A stretch of 36,670 nt of DNA from an uncultured Atopobiaceae bacterium (GTDB lineage: Bacteria; Actinomycetota; Coriobacteriia; Coriobacteriales; Atopobiaceae): NCBI GenBank assembly GCA_944320385.1, contig CALUHH010000025.1, positions 1 to 36,670 of the forward strand. The letters run 5' to 3'. The position numbers and the translations under genes are program-made. Shown here piece after piece: positions 7,999-16,548 of the stretch; the first letter of the stretch is position 1, and every line of letters begins with the position of its first letter. Below the pieces are notes generated by a model, which searched no databases, was not told where the DNA came from, and saw nothing but the letters and a program-made list of their open reading frames with translations.

Positions 7999-8386
7999 GC
8001 CTCACCACCGTGCAGATCAAGGTGAACCCCCACAGCCACCGCCCGGACCCGTCGCGTCCGCGCGGACCGGAGCCGACGGAGTCCGCCGAGGCGATCCTCA
8101 CCCCGTCGACGTCGATCGGCCACGCCGCGCCACGCAGCGACCGCTCGGCAGCCAGGCAAACGGCCACGGCGGCACCGGCCCCCTCGCGGCACACCAGCAC
8201 GCCGACGTCCACGCGCCCGCGCTCGCCGCCGTCGGCCAGCCGCGCCTCCCGCGCGAAGGGTCCCTGGGTCACCACGATCGGCTCGGCACAAAGCCCAGTC
8301 GAGGGCGGCGCGCAGAACACGCCCGCGAAGCCCAGCACGTGGAGCATCGACGCCACCGCGCCCGCCACATCGCCGCAAGGAGCCAT
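7988..8386 (-). CDS. Tail terminator / minor capsid-type protein
   Basis: A 132-residue protein with ATG overlapping the previous stop (TGATG). It is third of three small genes after the capsid, where siphophages carry connector, head-closure and tail-terminator genes. The N-terminal helix (VAGAVASMLHVLGF) and C-terminal strand GRWLWGFTLICTVVR match the usual shape of the tail terminator/Minor_capsid_3-like group. The middle is a beta-rich region with VGVLVCREGAGAAVAVCLAAE. Assignment is from order and shape, not from a diagnostic residue. Confidence 0.6.
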   Translation of the reverse strand: MAPCGDVAGAVASMLHVLGFAGVFCAPPSTGLCAEPIVVTQGPFAREARLADGGERGRVDVGVLVCREGAGAAVAVCLAAERSLRGAAWPIDVDGVRIASADSVGSGPRGRDGSGRWLWGFTLICTVVRHVG

Positions 8387-8715
8387 CAGCCCACCTCCAG
8401 TTCCCAGTGGTGCACGTGCCCGCGCACCACGCAGCAGCGCCGGCACCGGCGCACGTGCACGCTCGGCCCTGCGCCCACCAGCACGCGCGACCCCGCGGGA
8501 ACCTCGAAGGCGCCCTCCGAGCTCACCGCGTCAACGAAGATCCGCCCCGCGCCGCCGTCCGCGCTGCGGTGGGCGTCGTCCACGGCGGACTCCGCACGCT
8601 CGAAGCGCACATGCCTCACCAGCACGGACGGCCCGTACGTCCCGTCGCCCGCCGCCGGCCACACCAGCATGTCGTCGGGAAGGAGCCTTCTCGGTATCGG
8701 CCTCAGAAAGCGCAT
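8386..8715 (-). CDS. Head-closure / minor capsid protein 1-like
   Basis: A 109-residue protein whose start, RFLRPIPRRLLPDDMLVWPA, fits the Minor_capsid_1 family of Gram-positive siphophages, which begins with a Pro-rich IPRxLLP segment. A beta domain follows (GRIFVDAVSSEGAFEVPAGSRVLV, VHVRRCRRCCVVRGHVHHWELEVG). Members sit directly after the connector and are thought to close the portal channel. ATG directly follows the connector stop and the next gene overlaps its stop, so the three genes form one translational unit. The paired CRRCC cysteines are unusual for a capsid part. Confidence 0.65.
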   Translation of the reverse strand: MRFLRPIPRRLLPDDMLVWPAAGDGTYGPSVLVRHVRFERAESAVDDAHRSADGGAGRIFVDAVSSEGAFEVPAGSRVLVGAGPSVHVRRCRRCCVVRGHVHHWELEVG

Positions 8716-9102
8716 CTACCTCACCCCGCTCCAGCAGAGCCCCGTCCCCGCCAGCTCCGCGAGCGCCGCCTCCCGCGCCACCTCGGCGCCGGTCGTCCCG
8801 TCGTCGCGGTAGTTCGTCACGGAGAAGGACCCTATCGAGAAGCCGCCCACGCGCCCCTCGCCGTACTCGGCGAAGGCGTCCGCCGCCGCGCACACGGCGC
8901 GCCGCCAGGCGTCCGCTTGATCGTCGTCCCAACCGCCCTGCACCTCGCGCGCGCCGGTGAGCGACCCGACCATGCGCACGGCCGCGGGCATCACCTCGGA
9001 GAAGTCTGCCGCCGGCAGCGCCCCGCCGTACCCGTCCTGGTAGAAGTCATAGGTCACGGGCGCGGGGGCCGTCCCGGCCGCGCCCGCTCCGCACCCCGTC
9101 AC
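8716..9102 (-). CDS. Head-tail connector protein
   Basis: A 128-residue protein starting at a GTG that overlaps the capsid TGA (GTGA). The body is helical (SEVMPAAVRMVGSLTGA, DDQADAWRRAVCAAADAFAEYGEG), followed by VGGFSIGSFSVTNYRDDG and a C-terminal ALAELAGTGLCWSGVR. The block 'GNFSVT..., then LAPTGLLYRGV' is characteristic of head-tail connectors that follow the capsid gene in A118/SPP1-like phages. Position directly after the major capsid supports this. Confidence 0.68.
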   Translation of the reverse strand: MTGCGAGAAGTAPAPVTYDFYQDGYGGALPAADFSEVMPAAVRMVGSLTGAREVQGGWDDDQADAWRRAVCAAADAFAEYGEGRVGGFSIGSFSVTNYRDDGTTGAEVAREAALAELAGTGLCWSGVR

Positions 9103-10124
9103 GCCGTCAGCGGCGCGCGGGATACGCGCACGCCGTCCAGCTTGTTGTCGAGCAGCTCCACGATGCCGTACTTGCGGTACTTCATCATGTAGCTGTCCAG
9201 CGCCTCCAGCTCGTCGGGCGAGAAGACGCGCGAGGCCACGTGCTTGTCGAACTTGATGACGGCGCTGCGCTCCACCACCATGTAGTTGATCGGCGCGCCC
9301 GCGCCCACGAGCTCGTAGTAGGTGGAGAGGCTGCCCGACGCGGGCGAGGACACCGGCGTGTAGGTCTCGCCGCTCTTCGTGTAGTACGTCTTGCCGCTCG
9401 CGACGGCATCGTCCTCCGTGAGCACGTACTCGCCCACGGCGCGCCGGTACCCGAACTGGTCCTCCTCGCCGGAGAGCAGGTCGATGGCGGTGTAGAACCG
9501 CACCTGCGGCACCTCCACGATGCGCGAGAAGCGCGTGAGCACGCGGTTGGACCGCGCCGGGTTCGCCTGGCTGAAGTCGTCGAGCACGCCCTTCAGCGTC
9601 GGCGTGATGAACAGGATGCGGCTGCCGGTCGAGACCTGCAGCTCGTCCATCTCGGAGGTCACGCCGCGCAGGTCGGCCAGGATGTCCTCGGCTTCCGCGT
9701 CGGAGTAGTCCATCTCGGAGCTCTCCACGCCCTCGTGCCCCGCGATCTCCGCGAAGGTAAAGGCGTCCGCCTCCGGCGCCACCTGCACGCGCTGCAGCTC
9801 GGATCCCGCCTCCACGAAGCAGTCCAGAACGCCCGCCTCCTCCACGTCCATCACGTCGGCCAGCAGGCGTATGCCGCGGTCGTAGTTGAACGTCTTGGTC
9901 TCGAACTCGTAGGTGATGGATCCGGTCTTGTACCCGACGTTTCGCGTGTAGTCGCCCAGCCCTGTCACCTCGATCTTCGGGATCATGATCTCGCGGGCGT
10001 TGCGCCCGGCGCGCGCCATGCGCCGGGGCGAGTTCAGGCACCCGGACACCGCCGCCCGCTGGTACACCTCGTCGATCACGCTCGTGTAGTTGCGAACAAA
10101 GGCGATCGAATTGGCCATCGTCAC
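9099..10124 (-). CDS. Major capsid protein
   Basis: A 341-residue protein beginning AFVRNYTSVIDEVYQRAA, followed by IMIPKIEVTGLGDYTRNVGYKTGSITYEFETKTFNYDRG, which is the N-arm plus beta hairpin pattern of coat proteins in scaffold-dependent siphophages. The C-terminal part SPDELEALDSYMMKYRKYGIVELLDNKLDGVRVSR fits an A-domain end. Between them is an insertion with an [Y]VLTEDDAVASGKTYYTKSGETYTPV module, seen in other phage capsid and tail proteins as a surface domain. It directly follows scaffold. GTG at 10124 has AAGGA at good spacing; the in-frame ATG at 10118 is also possible. Confidence 0.82.
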   Translation of the reverse strand: MTMANSIAFVRNYTSVIDEVYQRAAVSGCLNSPRRMARAGRNAREIMIPKIEVTGLGDYTRNVGYKTGSITYEFETKTFNYDRGIRLLADVMDVEEAGVLDCFVEAGSELQRVQVAPEADAFTFAEIAGHEGVESSEMDYSDAEAEDILADLRGVTSEMDELQVSTGSRILFITPTLKGVLDDFSQANPARSNRVLTRFSRIVEVPQVRFYTAIDLLSGEEDQFGYRRAVGEYVLTEDDAVASGKTYYTKSGETYTPVSSPASGSLSTYYELVGAGAPINYMVVERSAVIKFDKHVASRVFSPDELEALDSYMMKYRKYGIVELLDNKLDGVRVSRAPLTA

Positions 10125-10714
10125 TCACCGTCCTTCTCAGCGGGGAGCCCCGCGATCTCCCGCCAGCGCCTCACCGTCTTGCCCTCGTCGGACGCCGCCC
10201 CGGCGTTCGGCAGCCCCGTTTTGCCGGTCTGCTTCGGGGCCGCGTCCGCGAACAGCCACGGCTCCGCCTCCTTCAGCTTCTCGATGTCGTTGCCGTAATC
10301 GGGAAGGAGCGCCGTCGCGGCCTTCACGTTGCGCGCCCCGGCCAGCTGCAGCTCGAAGGACACGCGCTGCTCCTCGCCCTGGCGCCGCAGCTCGTCCATC
10401 TCCGCGCGCAGGGCCTCGGCGCCCTCGGCGGTCTTGGCCGCCTCCGCGATCCCGGCCTCCAGCTCCGCGATCCTCGCGTCGCGCTCCGCCAGCGCGGCCT
10501 CGTAATCGGCGCGCGCCTTCCCGGCAGCATCGCCGCCGGCCTCGGCCATCGCGCCCGCAGCGCTCGCAGCGCCGCCTGCGCCAGCAGCCGCAGCTCCGCC
10601 AGCGCCGTCGCCCGCATCCGCTACCTGCGCTGCCGCCGCCTCCGGCTCCGCCGCGCCCTGCGCACCCGCCTGCGCTTGCCCGCGCACCGCCGCGCCACCG
10701 CTGTCTCCGCCCAT
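10121..10714 (-). CDS. Phage scaffolding protein (GP20-like)
   Basis: A 197-residue protein. The first 70 residues are an Ala/Gly low-complexity segment. A long coiled coil follows (ARADYEAALAERDARIAELEAGIAEAA..ALRAEMDELRRQGEEQRVSFELQ), then the GP20-type C-terminal motif ARNVKAATALLPDYGNDIEKLKEAEPWLF and a basic capsid-binding tail. Scaffolds direct shell assembly and leave before DNA packaging. The stop overlaps the capsid start. AGGAAGG lies 11 bases before the ATG, with an in-frame TAG just upstream, which fixes the start. Portal and any MuF-like gene that should precede it lie more than 14 kb away, beyond the EPS insertion. Confidence 0.82.
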   Translation of the reverse strand: MGGDSGGAAVRGQAQAGAQGAAEPEAAAAQVADAGDGAGGAAAAGAGGAASAAGAMAEAGGDAAGKARADYEAALAERDARIAELEAGIAEAAKTAEGAEALRAEMDELRRQGEEQRVSFELQLAGARNVKAATALLPDYGNDIEKLKEAEPWLFADAAPKQTGKTGLPNAGAASDEGKTVRRWREIAGLPAEKDGE

Positions 10715-10785
10715 AGGAAAGCCCGCCTTCCTCTACCAGCGGGCAAGAAAAAAGCCCGCATCCGTCAGATGGGTACAGGCTAGAA

Positions 10786-10800
10786 GCGCGTCACAAAACG
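10786..10800 (-). promoter_or_regulatory. Late-block element, head copy
   Basis: Read on the minus strand: CGTTTTGTGACGCGC, 72-86 bp upstream of scaffold. It is the same element as at 29925-29938 and 2315-2333. The IS256 target duplication overlaps its upstream end, so the insertion sits right at this site. If it is a promoter, scaffold and capsid can be expressed without the distant terminase/portal transcript. Confidence 0.5.
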
Positions 10801-10802
10801 AA
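10795..10802. repeat. IS target-site duplication, left copy
   Basis: AAAACGAA, repeated exactly at 12144-12151. Eight base pairs is the normal duplication length for IS256-family elements. Confidence 0.85.
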
Positions 10803-12143
10803 GGTACCGTCAAGAATCTTGCGCACTTTTCCGACAGCCTCATAAGCCCGCCGTCCGGTGCGGCTACCCCTCCAGCAGAGTCACGTCCAGATAGCGCCTC
10901 GAGCCCCACTCGCTCTCGGCCACGTACTTGAGCCTCGCGGTCACGAGCATGAGGGCGCTCTTCCCGTCGGGGAACGTCCCGACCACGCGCGTGCGCCTGC
11001 GGATCTCGCGGTTCAGGCGCTCGATGGCGTTGTTGGTGCGTATGCGCCGCCAGTGCTCGCGCGGGAAGCGCGTGTACGTCAGGGTCTCGGCGTATCCGTC
11101 GCGGACGACCTTCGCGGCCTCCTTCAGCCTCATTGAGTCGAGCTCGTCGGCCACCTCGAGGGCCTTGGCCTCGGAGGCCTCGCGCGACTCCATGGCGTGT
11201 ATGGCCTTGAGCATCGCGGCCGCCTTGGGCCTCTTGGACTTGGGCACCTTCGCCAGCGCGTTGCGGTAGAAATGGACCGTGCAGCGCTGGTAGGCGGCGT
11301 TCGGGAAGACCTCGGCGATCGAGCCGACCATGCCGGCGGCCTTGTCGCCGGTGAACATCCTGACCCCGCGCAGCCCGCGCGACTTCAGCCACGAGAGGAA
11401 CTCCCGCCAGCACTCGGCCGACTCGGTGAAGCCCTCGGCGGCGCCTATCACCTCGCGGTAGCCGTCGTCGTTGACGCCTATCGCCACCATCACCGCCACG
11501 TTCTCGTAGCTCCCGCCCCAGCTGCGCTTCAGGTAGATGCCGTCGACGTAGACGTAGGGGTAGGCGCGAACGAGCGGGCGGTTTCGCCACTCCTCGACCG
11601 CGGCGAACGCCTTCTCGTTCAGGTTCGAGACGGTCGCCGCCGACACGCTCGACCCCCACAGGATCTCGGAGACGTCCTCGATCCTGCGCGTCGAGACGCC
11701 GGCCAGGTACATCTCGATCATCGCCTCCTCGACGCTGGTCTCGCGGCGCCGGTAGCGCTCGATGATCGCCGTGGTGAACCTCATCCCCTTGAGCTTGGGC
11801 ATGCGCAGCGTGACCTCGCCGGACGTCGTTGCCAGGCTCCTGTCGTAGTGGCCGGCCCGATAGGCCTCGCGCCCCGCGGCGCGCTCGTAGCGCTCCGCGC
11901 CGACGAGGTCGCCCGCCTCCTCATCCAGAAGGCCGTTCAGGGTGTCCTCGACCGTCTTTCTCACCAGCTCGCGCAGATCGGACTTCAGGCTCTCCTCGTT
12001 CAGTGTTACGATTGGCTCGGGCATGGCTCTCCTCCAATATGCTTCTTGTCTCGACAACTCGAATCATACCGGGGCGGGCCGTGCCCTCCTTCCTATCTGG
12101 ACGCTATCCTGCTGTCAAAGTGCGCAAAAAATTGTACGTTACC
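10803..12143 (-). mobile_element. Complete IS256-family insertion sequence
   Basis: A 1341-bp element. Ends: GGTACCGT.. at 10803 and the complement of ..ACGTTACC at 12143. The terminal inverted repeats of about 30 bp share GGTA.CGT and TTGCGCACTTT with GACAG inside (10820-10838 and 12112-12127). It is flanked by the AAAACGAA duplication and contains one transposase gene. Intact gene, ends and duplication indicate a recent insertion. It sits exactly between the phage late element (10786-10800) and the EPS-side DNA, but a simple IS insertion does not explain how the EPS locus arrived. Confidence 0.92.
10864..12024 (-). CDS. IS256-family (mutator-type) transposase
   Basis: A 386-residue DDE transposase. 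The start MPEPIVTLNEESLK is chosen for its GGAGGAG ribosome site 5 bases upstream; a longer ORF begins at 12057. Visible family motifs are the catalytic Asp in YVYVDGIYLKRSW, the second Asp in GVRMFTGDKAAGM, the CTVHFYRNAL motif (usual C..H..RN) and the catalytic Glu in RTNNAIERLNREIRRRTRVVGTFP. The full length is normal for the family, with no frameshift. It catalyses copy-out/paste-in movement of the flanking IS. Expression could run on into the scaffold/capsid genes in the same direction. Confidence 0.95.
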   Translation of the reverse strand: MPEPIVTLNEESLKSDLRELVRKTVEDTLNGLLDEEAGDLVGAERYERAAGREAYRAGHYDRSLATTSGEVTLRMPKLKGMRFTTAIIERYRRRETSVEEAMIEMYLAGVSTRRIEDVSEILWGSSVSAATVSNLNEKAFAAVEEWRNRPLVRAYPYVYVDGIYLKRSWGGSYENVAVMVAIGVNDDGYREVIGAAEGFTESAECWREFLSWLKSRGLRGVRMFTGDKAAGMVGSIAEVFPNAAYQRCTVHFYRNALAKVPKSKRPKAAAMLKAIHAMESREASEAKALEVADELDSMRLKEAAKVVRDGYAETLTYTRFPREHWRRIRTNNAIERLNREIRRRTRVVGTFPDGKSALMLVTARLKYVAESEWGSRRYLDVTLLEG

Positions 12144-12151
12144 AAAACGAA
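12144..12151. repeat. IS target-site duplication, right copy
   Basis: AAAACGAA, an exact match to 10795-10802. Beyond it, 12152-12300 holds no clear gene. A minus-strand ORF of about 37 codons (starting MVIQPSFYGGNEPQF near 12254) would have ended at the TGA of the late element before the IS arrived. Confidence 0.85.
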
Positions 12152-12300
12152 AATCTCCATGGACGAAGTCACTTCGCTATTCAAGTTCTCAGCCTGTCTT
12201 AATACGACAAATTGCGGCTCGTTTCCGCCGTAGAAAGAGGGCTGAATGACCATACGCAACGGGACAATTGTGGGTTATTGCCCTCATGGCACTCAGCAGA

Positions 12301-12819
12301 TCAACTTGAAACTAGGTTTTCGATGTAATGTTCCGTGGCGTTGTTACGAGGCGTAATCTTGCAAGGGTTGCCAACAACGATTGAGTGGGCGGGGACATCG
12401 CAATTTACATAGGCATTGGGGGCAATGAGCACATCGTCCCCCACGGTAATACGACCAACGATAACAGCCCCCGATCCAACCCAGACCCGATCTCCCAAAA
12501 CAGGAGCTCCCTTTCTTTTCCCTCTATTTTCTTGCCCGATAGTGCACCCCTTATGAAGGTTGCAGTTCGCGCCAATTCGCGCGCCGGGATTCACATTTAT
12601 GCCATAAGCATGCCCAAGGTATATCCCCGCTGCAACATTCGAACCGTTTCCAAGATTGATTCCGTATTTCGTGCTTAGATGTTTTCTGAGCGGTTTGAGT
12701 AGAACCCCCCCCCTCAACGCAAAAAGGTATCGAAGGGAATGGTCTTTTAATAGCTCGATTATTCTAATTCTATCGCTACCCGTGTATCTGTAGTAATCCA
12801 ATCGGAACGTCTTGAACAT
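12301..12819 (-). CDS. Serine O-acetyltransferase-like hexapeptide-repeat acetyltransferase (EPS)
   Basis: A 172-residue CoA-dependent acyltransferase with left-handed beta-helix hexapeptide repeats at about 50-160 (VAAGIYLGHAYGINVNPGARIGANCNLHKGCTIG, APVLGDRVWVGSGAVIVGRITVGDDVLIAPNAYVNCDVPAHSIVVGNP). The catalytic His is probably in LGHAYG or NLHKG. It resembles CysE, but in EPS loci such proteins usually O-acetylate a sugar. It is the last gene of the minus-strand EPS operon and clearly more AT-rich than the phage genes. About 40 bases separate it from the flippase gene. Roughly 150 bases further downstream the IS begins. Confidence 0.85.
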   Translation of the reverse strand: MFKTFRLDYYRYTGSDRIRIIELLKDHSLRYLFALRGGVLLKPLRKHLSTKYGINLGNGSNVAAGIYLGHAYGINVNPGARIGANCNLHKGCTIGQENRGKRKGAPVLGDRVWVGSGAVIVGRITVGDDVLIAPNAYVNCDVPAHSIVVGNPCKITPRNNATEHYIENLVSS

Positions 12820-12860
12820 TTCTTCTCGCTTTCTACAATAAGCTGCTGCATCAGATTCAT

Positions 12861-14261
12861 TCAGAACTTCTTATTTGGAATAAAAGAGCGCATCCCCTCA
12901 AGCAACAGCGACCTCACTGTAGTGTTGAGTTTTCTTGCGGCTTCGAGAGGCCATTTCCAGTTGTTATACGCTGCTTGCGGTACAGCAAGTCCAAAGACAA
13001 GACCCCATGCCCCAAGATCCATTACAGTGACAAGAACTATACTTAGAACGATTCCTGCGCTAGCACTCAAAACGTATGCTTTCACATAGGGTATGCTATT
13101 CATGTTGCATAGCATTGACGAAAACAAGGCACACCAATCAAACAAGAGCATATATGCACTTACTCCCATAAAAACATATACGTCAAAAGAAGTTTCTGGA
13201 CTAAACAGGTTGAGCAAGGGATAAGCAAGCGCCGTCACCGCGACTGTCATTGCGAAAAACAGCAAAACGTATACAGCCATACACCTACCGAGAGCTTTTC
13301 TGAGTGAAGCAAGGTCCCCTCTCTGGTATTCAGATTGCATCATCGGACGGAAGGAATTCATATACGAAAGCGCCGTATTTCCTATAGCTGTTGCGAATTG
13401 GAGGGCAATGGAAAAAACACCGGCCTGCTCAAGTCCTAAAAAGGATGAGCAGATTAGTGAACTCGCCTGAGTTGAAGCATAATTTGCCACCTGGACAGCG
13501 CCATCTCTGTATGCATTAAACGAAATAGTTTGATAAAGCTCACGTTTTCTCTTCGAGCTAATCTCAATAGAGCCAATGTTCAGTTTAGAAATATCCCTAT
13601 TACGCCAGAACTTTCGATAGCCTAGCACGCGATAGATCAAAGAATTCGCAAGAAAGCCCGCTGTAGCTCCGACAAGCCCGAATCCACAATAAAGGAGAAG
13701 AGCGGTCACGACAAGCTGCGTAAGTCGGGCGGTAATCTTTATCTGATTATCAGCGGCAATACTGCCTATTCCTCTCAACATAGCAGCGTAGTAGAGATAG
13801 TACAGATTAAGAAGCACCCCCGCACCGTAAATGCACCATGAAACAAGCACATCAAGTCTATCGAGTCCGCCCGTCACGCTTAGCACATACAACGTACCCG
13901 GCGCAACGAGAACAACAAGGGCGACTGCTGTTATTCGGCGGTACACCATACGACAAGCAGCAAGAAGGTGCGCGAGAAGCGATGGGTCTACTTCGTCATC
14001 GTCCGAGCGGACACAACCTTCTTTCGTAAGTTCCTTCGCACCGCTCCAGCAGAACGCAAAGTTCCTAGCAAAAGTAGGATTGAAACCGAACTCAAATAGC
14101 ATCACGAGATTTCCAACAGCAATATAAACATACCAAAGCCCCAGCTCGGACCCTGTCAGGTATCGAACAAGAAAAGGCAGTAAAAGGAAGTTGCCAAACA
14201 TGGAGAAAAAAGTGCCGAGATAATTCCATAGCACATCTTTTCTAGTAACTCTAATAATCAT
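12861..14261 (-). CDS. wzx: Polysaccharide flippase, Wzx/MATE-like
   Basis: A 466-residue polytopic membrane protein with about twelve predicted helices, beginning IIRVTRKDVLWNYLGTFFSMFGNFLLLPFLVRYLTGSELGLWYVYIAVGNLVMLFEFGFNPTFARNF, the typical opening of O-antigen/EPS flippases (PST family). It moves the undecaprenyl-linked repeat unit to the outer face of the membrane. It lies between the EpsG-like polymerase and the acetyltransferase. Base composition is far lower in GC than the flanking phage genes, as is common for Wzx genes exchanged between strains. Assigned by topology, N-terminal motif and context. Confidence 0.88.
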   Translation of the reverse strand: MIIRVTRKDVLWNYLGTFFSMFGNFLLLPFLVRYLTGSELGLWYVYIAVGNLVMLFEFGFNPTFARNFAFCWSGAKELTKEGCVRSDDDEVDPSLLAHLLAACRMVYRRITAVALVVLVAPGTLYVLSVTGGLDRLDVLVSWCIYGAGVLLNLYYLYYAAMLRGIGSIAADNQIKITARLTQLVVTALLLYCGFGLVGATAGFLANSLIYRVLGYRKFWRNRDISKLNIGSIEISSKRKRELYQTISFNAYRDGAVQVANYASTQASSLICSSFLGLEQAGVFSIALQFATAIGNTALSYMNSFRPMMQSEYQRGDLASLRKALGRCMAVYVLLFFAMTVAVTALAYPLLNLFSPETSFDVYVFMGVSAYMLLFDWCALFSSMLCNMNSIPYVKAYVLSASAGIVLSIVLVTVMDLGAWGLVFGLAVPQAAYNNWKWPLEAARKLNTTVRSLLLEGMRSFIPNKKF

Positions 14262-14281
14262 AACAATCCGTTTCGAAAGCG

Positions 14282-15379
14282 TTAGTTCCAGATGAATGAG
14301 TACGGGAAGATGCCGAGGCCGTCATGCAAATAGAAGGTGTATATCGCAAATGCGATAAACCAAAGAGCCGCGATAAACGAGCAGAGGAAAACGCCCTTTG
14401 ACTTGTTCGCGTGCTTTACGACAATTCCGTAGCAAGGAGCCCCATATATTGAAAAATAATACGATATGCGTCCGGCATTATCGATGACGTAGGAAGATGC
14501 GCTAAGTAGAAGAGACAGAACATACAAGAGGGTAGCATGTGGCGCCCCTCGATCTAATCTGCCCTTTAAATCGAAGGCTGAATTTGAGTCACGTCGACTG
14601 CCGTAACCACAGACAAATAGAATGACAGCAAATATAAGTGCCTGAGCAAAGACCATGTATCCAATAGAGGATTGCCGTGCAGCGCTATTGTAACCCGAAT
14701 AGTTGACGAAAAGTTGATTTGCAACCACGAGAGAAGCGCCCAGGAGAACAGTCAGGGCGATAACTTGTATAAACGCCCGCCCTAGCGAAACATCTTTGAA
14801 TTTAACGAGATATGTCGCGAGGGGGAATATAGCGACCAAGGCTGAAACATGCAGACAACCTGCAAGCGCAACCCCCACGCAATAGAGAACGGGTTTGCCC
14901 CTGTCAAGGTATCGCGAAAAGTAGAAGGTGATTGCAACTGCTATATGCTGAACCATGATGCACAAGGTCATGAGGTAGGTTGTGCATAGGTATACAAGCA
15001 GCATAAAAGTTATTGACCCCTCTTTTCTATAGTCCCAGAATCGAGCAAGAATTAGGCCGTTTGTGAGGAGGGACTGAACGAAAAGAAGAAAGCTGTAGTT
15101 GTTCCAAATACTGAGGACTGCTTTTGAAAAGATACCGTAACCATAAGCAAAGCTATTTTGCCAGCTCACTTCATTGTGCAGATAAAAGTATTCAACGCCA
15201 TTTTTGTACAGCATCGTATCAACTCCGACACTGTATGCGCGCAAACCAGCGACAAGCGAAAGCAAAAGGACACTTGCAGCAAGTCCCCATCTTTTTTCAG
15301 TTTTTTCAGAACGCCAGCATAGCAAAAGTGCCGCAGCGCTTACGAGGGCGTAAAAAACGCCCGTTTCGGCAATCGTCAT
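14282..15379 (-). CDS. wzy: EPS polymerase, EpsG/Wzy-like
   Basis: A 365-residue membrane protein with ten or more hydrophobic segments. The EpsG signature GLRAYSVGVDTMLYKNGVEYF appears at about residues 45-65, followed by NGLILARFWDYRKEGSITFMLLVYLCTTYLMTLCIMVQHIAVAITFYFSRYL. The family polymerises lipid-linked repeat units on the outer face of the membrane. It sits beside Wzx. The ATG is just after the stop of the upstream glycosyltransferase (4-base gap). It is AT-rich like its neighbours at 12.3-17.6 kb. The polymer linkage cannot be predicted. Confidence 0.85.
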   Translation of the reverse strand: MTIAETGVFYALVSAAALLLCWRSEKTEKRWGLAASVLLLSLVAGLRAYSVGVDTMLYKNGVEYFYLHNEVSWQNSFAYGYGIFSKAVLSIWNNYSFLLFVQSLLTNGLILARFWDYRKEGSITFMLLVYLCTTYLMTLCIMVQHIAVAITFYFSRYLDRGKPVLYCVGVALAGCLHVSALVAIFPLATYLVKFKDVSLGRAFIQVIALTVLLGASLVVANQLFVNYSGYNSAARQSSIGYMVFAQALIFAVILFVCGYGSRRDSNSAFDLKGRLDRGAPHATLLYVLSLLLSASSYVIDNAGRISYYFSIYGAPCYGIVVKHANKSKGVFLCSFIAALWFIAFAIYTFYLHDGLGIFPYSFIWN

Positions 15380-15383
15380 TGTA

Positions 15384-16547
15384 TTAAAGTTTCTCGTTTC
15401 GCTCTATGTGGGACATTAGTCGAGCGTATCTTTCTGCAAAAGCTCGACATGTAAAATGCGCTTCAAATAAAGCTTGGTTTTCTCTTCTCCATTTAGCTTG
15501 GTCAGATGGACTCTGCTTGCGGAGCCAATCGACATGCTGAATCAGTTCTAGGTCACCGTCGTATAATCTGATTCCTTCAAGCTCAAACTGAGAGAAGTAC
15601 CGATTCCCTCCAGTGTTTTTAGCAATCACAATTTGGCCAAGAGACAGCACTTCTAGTAAAACGAGATCAAAGTAAGTCTCTTTGTTTGGAAGAACAAAGA
15701 CATCGGCTGCGGAGACAATCGAATGCGGATCATCGGTCCAGCCAACTTCAATCCACCGAGGATGATCCAGCCCTTTCAGGGGCTCCTCTTTCCCGGCGAT
15801 CAAAAACCAGACATCGTCGTTCTCCAAAATGTAGGGTGCGGCGCCAACCAAGTCTGCATATCCCTTGATTTCGTTGTGCCTACCTACATAAGAAATAACA
15901 AAAGCATGGTTTGGTATCCCAAGTCGACGTCTAACTTCCTGCCTTGATTCTCTAGCAAAGCATTTTCTTGTACCCGTTGGGCAATATACGATTTTTGAAG
16001 CATCGCGGACCTCTCCATACCTTTCCCACGTATGAAAGTACGGCTCCTCTGCCTCGGGACATGGAAAGATTATCCAATCCGCCCTCTTAAATGAATATTC
16101 ATCAATAACTCCAAGCCGCTCGAGCTGCGGCTTGCGTTTGCAAACATCCTTTTCATTGAGCCTTGCGATAAGCTCCTTATGATACGCACAGGGAGAGTGC
16201 GAAGATAGAACGACTTTCCCCTTATAAGAAGAGAGATCCTTTCTATGCAAATACATATCTTCTGTCGAGTGGAAATGAATTACGGAGTAGTCACCATAAA
16301 GTACCGGCGCGCTTACGATTCTGCTCGGCAGCATTTCCAAGCCGCGGAGTCTTCTTAAATCCTTAATTCGTCGGGGGATAACTCTTTGCAGTGTTCTGTT
16401 AGACTCAATTGACTTTCCAACGGGGGGCAGGAATTCGAAGTCATGGACACCATTCTGTTCAAGACCATGCTTCAATCCAAAAAGATATCCTGATGGGCCT
16501 CCTTTTGGAGCCAATCGATCAACTGGCCAGTGAATCAGTTTAGTCAT
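15384..16547 (-). CDS. Glycosyltransferase, GT4 family
   Basis: A 387-residue GT-B enzyme. I chose the ATG at 16547 (MTKLIHWPVDRLAPKGGPSGYLFGL) because family members start at this LIHxPxDxLxxxGGPSGYL motif and because it lies one base after the preceding stop; a longer form starting 16583 overlaps that gene. The C-terminal donor domain shows FVISYVGRHNEIKGYADLV, DDVWFLIAGKEEP, DVFVLPNKETYFDLVLLEVLSLGQIVIAKNTGG, with the retaining-GT E-x7-E region partly altered (ETYFDLVLLEV). It probably adds one sugar of the EPS repeat unit on the cytoplasmic side. Donor and acceptor are unknown. Confidence 0.85.
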   Translation of the reverse strand: MTKLIHWPVDRLAPKGGPSGYLFGLKHGLEQNGVHDFEFLPPVGKSIESNRTLQRVIPRRIKDLRRLRGLEMLPSRIVSAPVLYGDYSVIHFHSTEDMYLHRKDLSSYKGKVVLSSHSPCAYHKELIARLNEKDVCKRKPQLERLGVIDEYSFKRADWIIFPCPEAEEPYFHTWERYGEVRDASKIVYCPTGTRKCFARESRQEVRRRLGIPNHAFVISYVGRHNEIKGYADLVGAAPYILENDDVWFLIAGKEEPLKGLDHPRWIEVGWTDDPHSIVSAADVFVLPNKETYFDLVLLEVLSLGQIVIAKNTGGNRYFSQFELEGIRLYDGDLELIQHVDWLRKQSPSDQAKWRRENQALFEAHFTCRAFAERYARLMSHIERNEKL

Positions 16548-16548
16548 A

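Noticed and set aside
6329..8812. An 827-codon + strand ORF opposite Tal, Dit and connector genes
   Set aside because: Same cause: third-position GC leaves the complementary frame open. No ribosome site or recognisable domain.
10803..12143. IS256 as one end of a composite transposon carrying the EPS locus
   Set aside because: Only one IS copy is in the window and it has its own target duplication, so it inserted alone and later.
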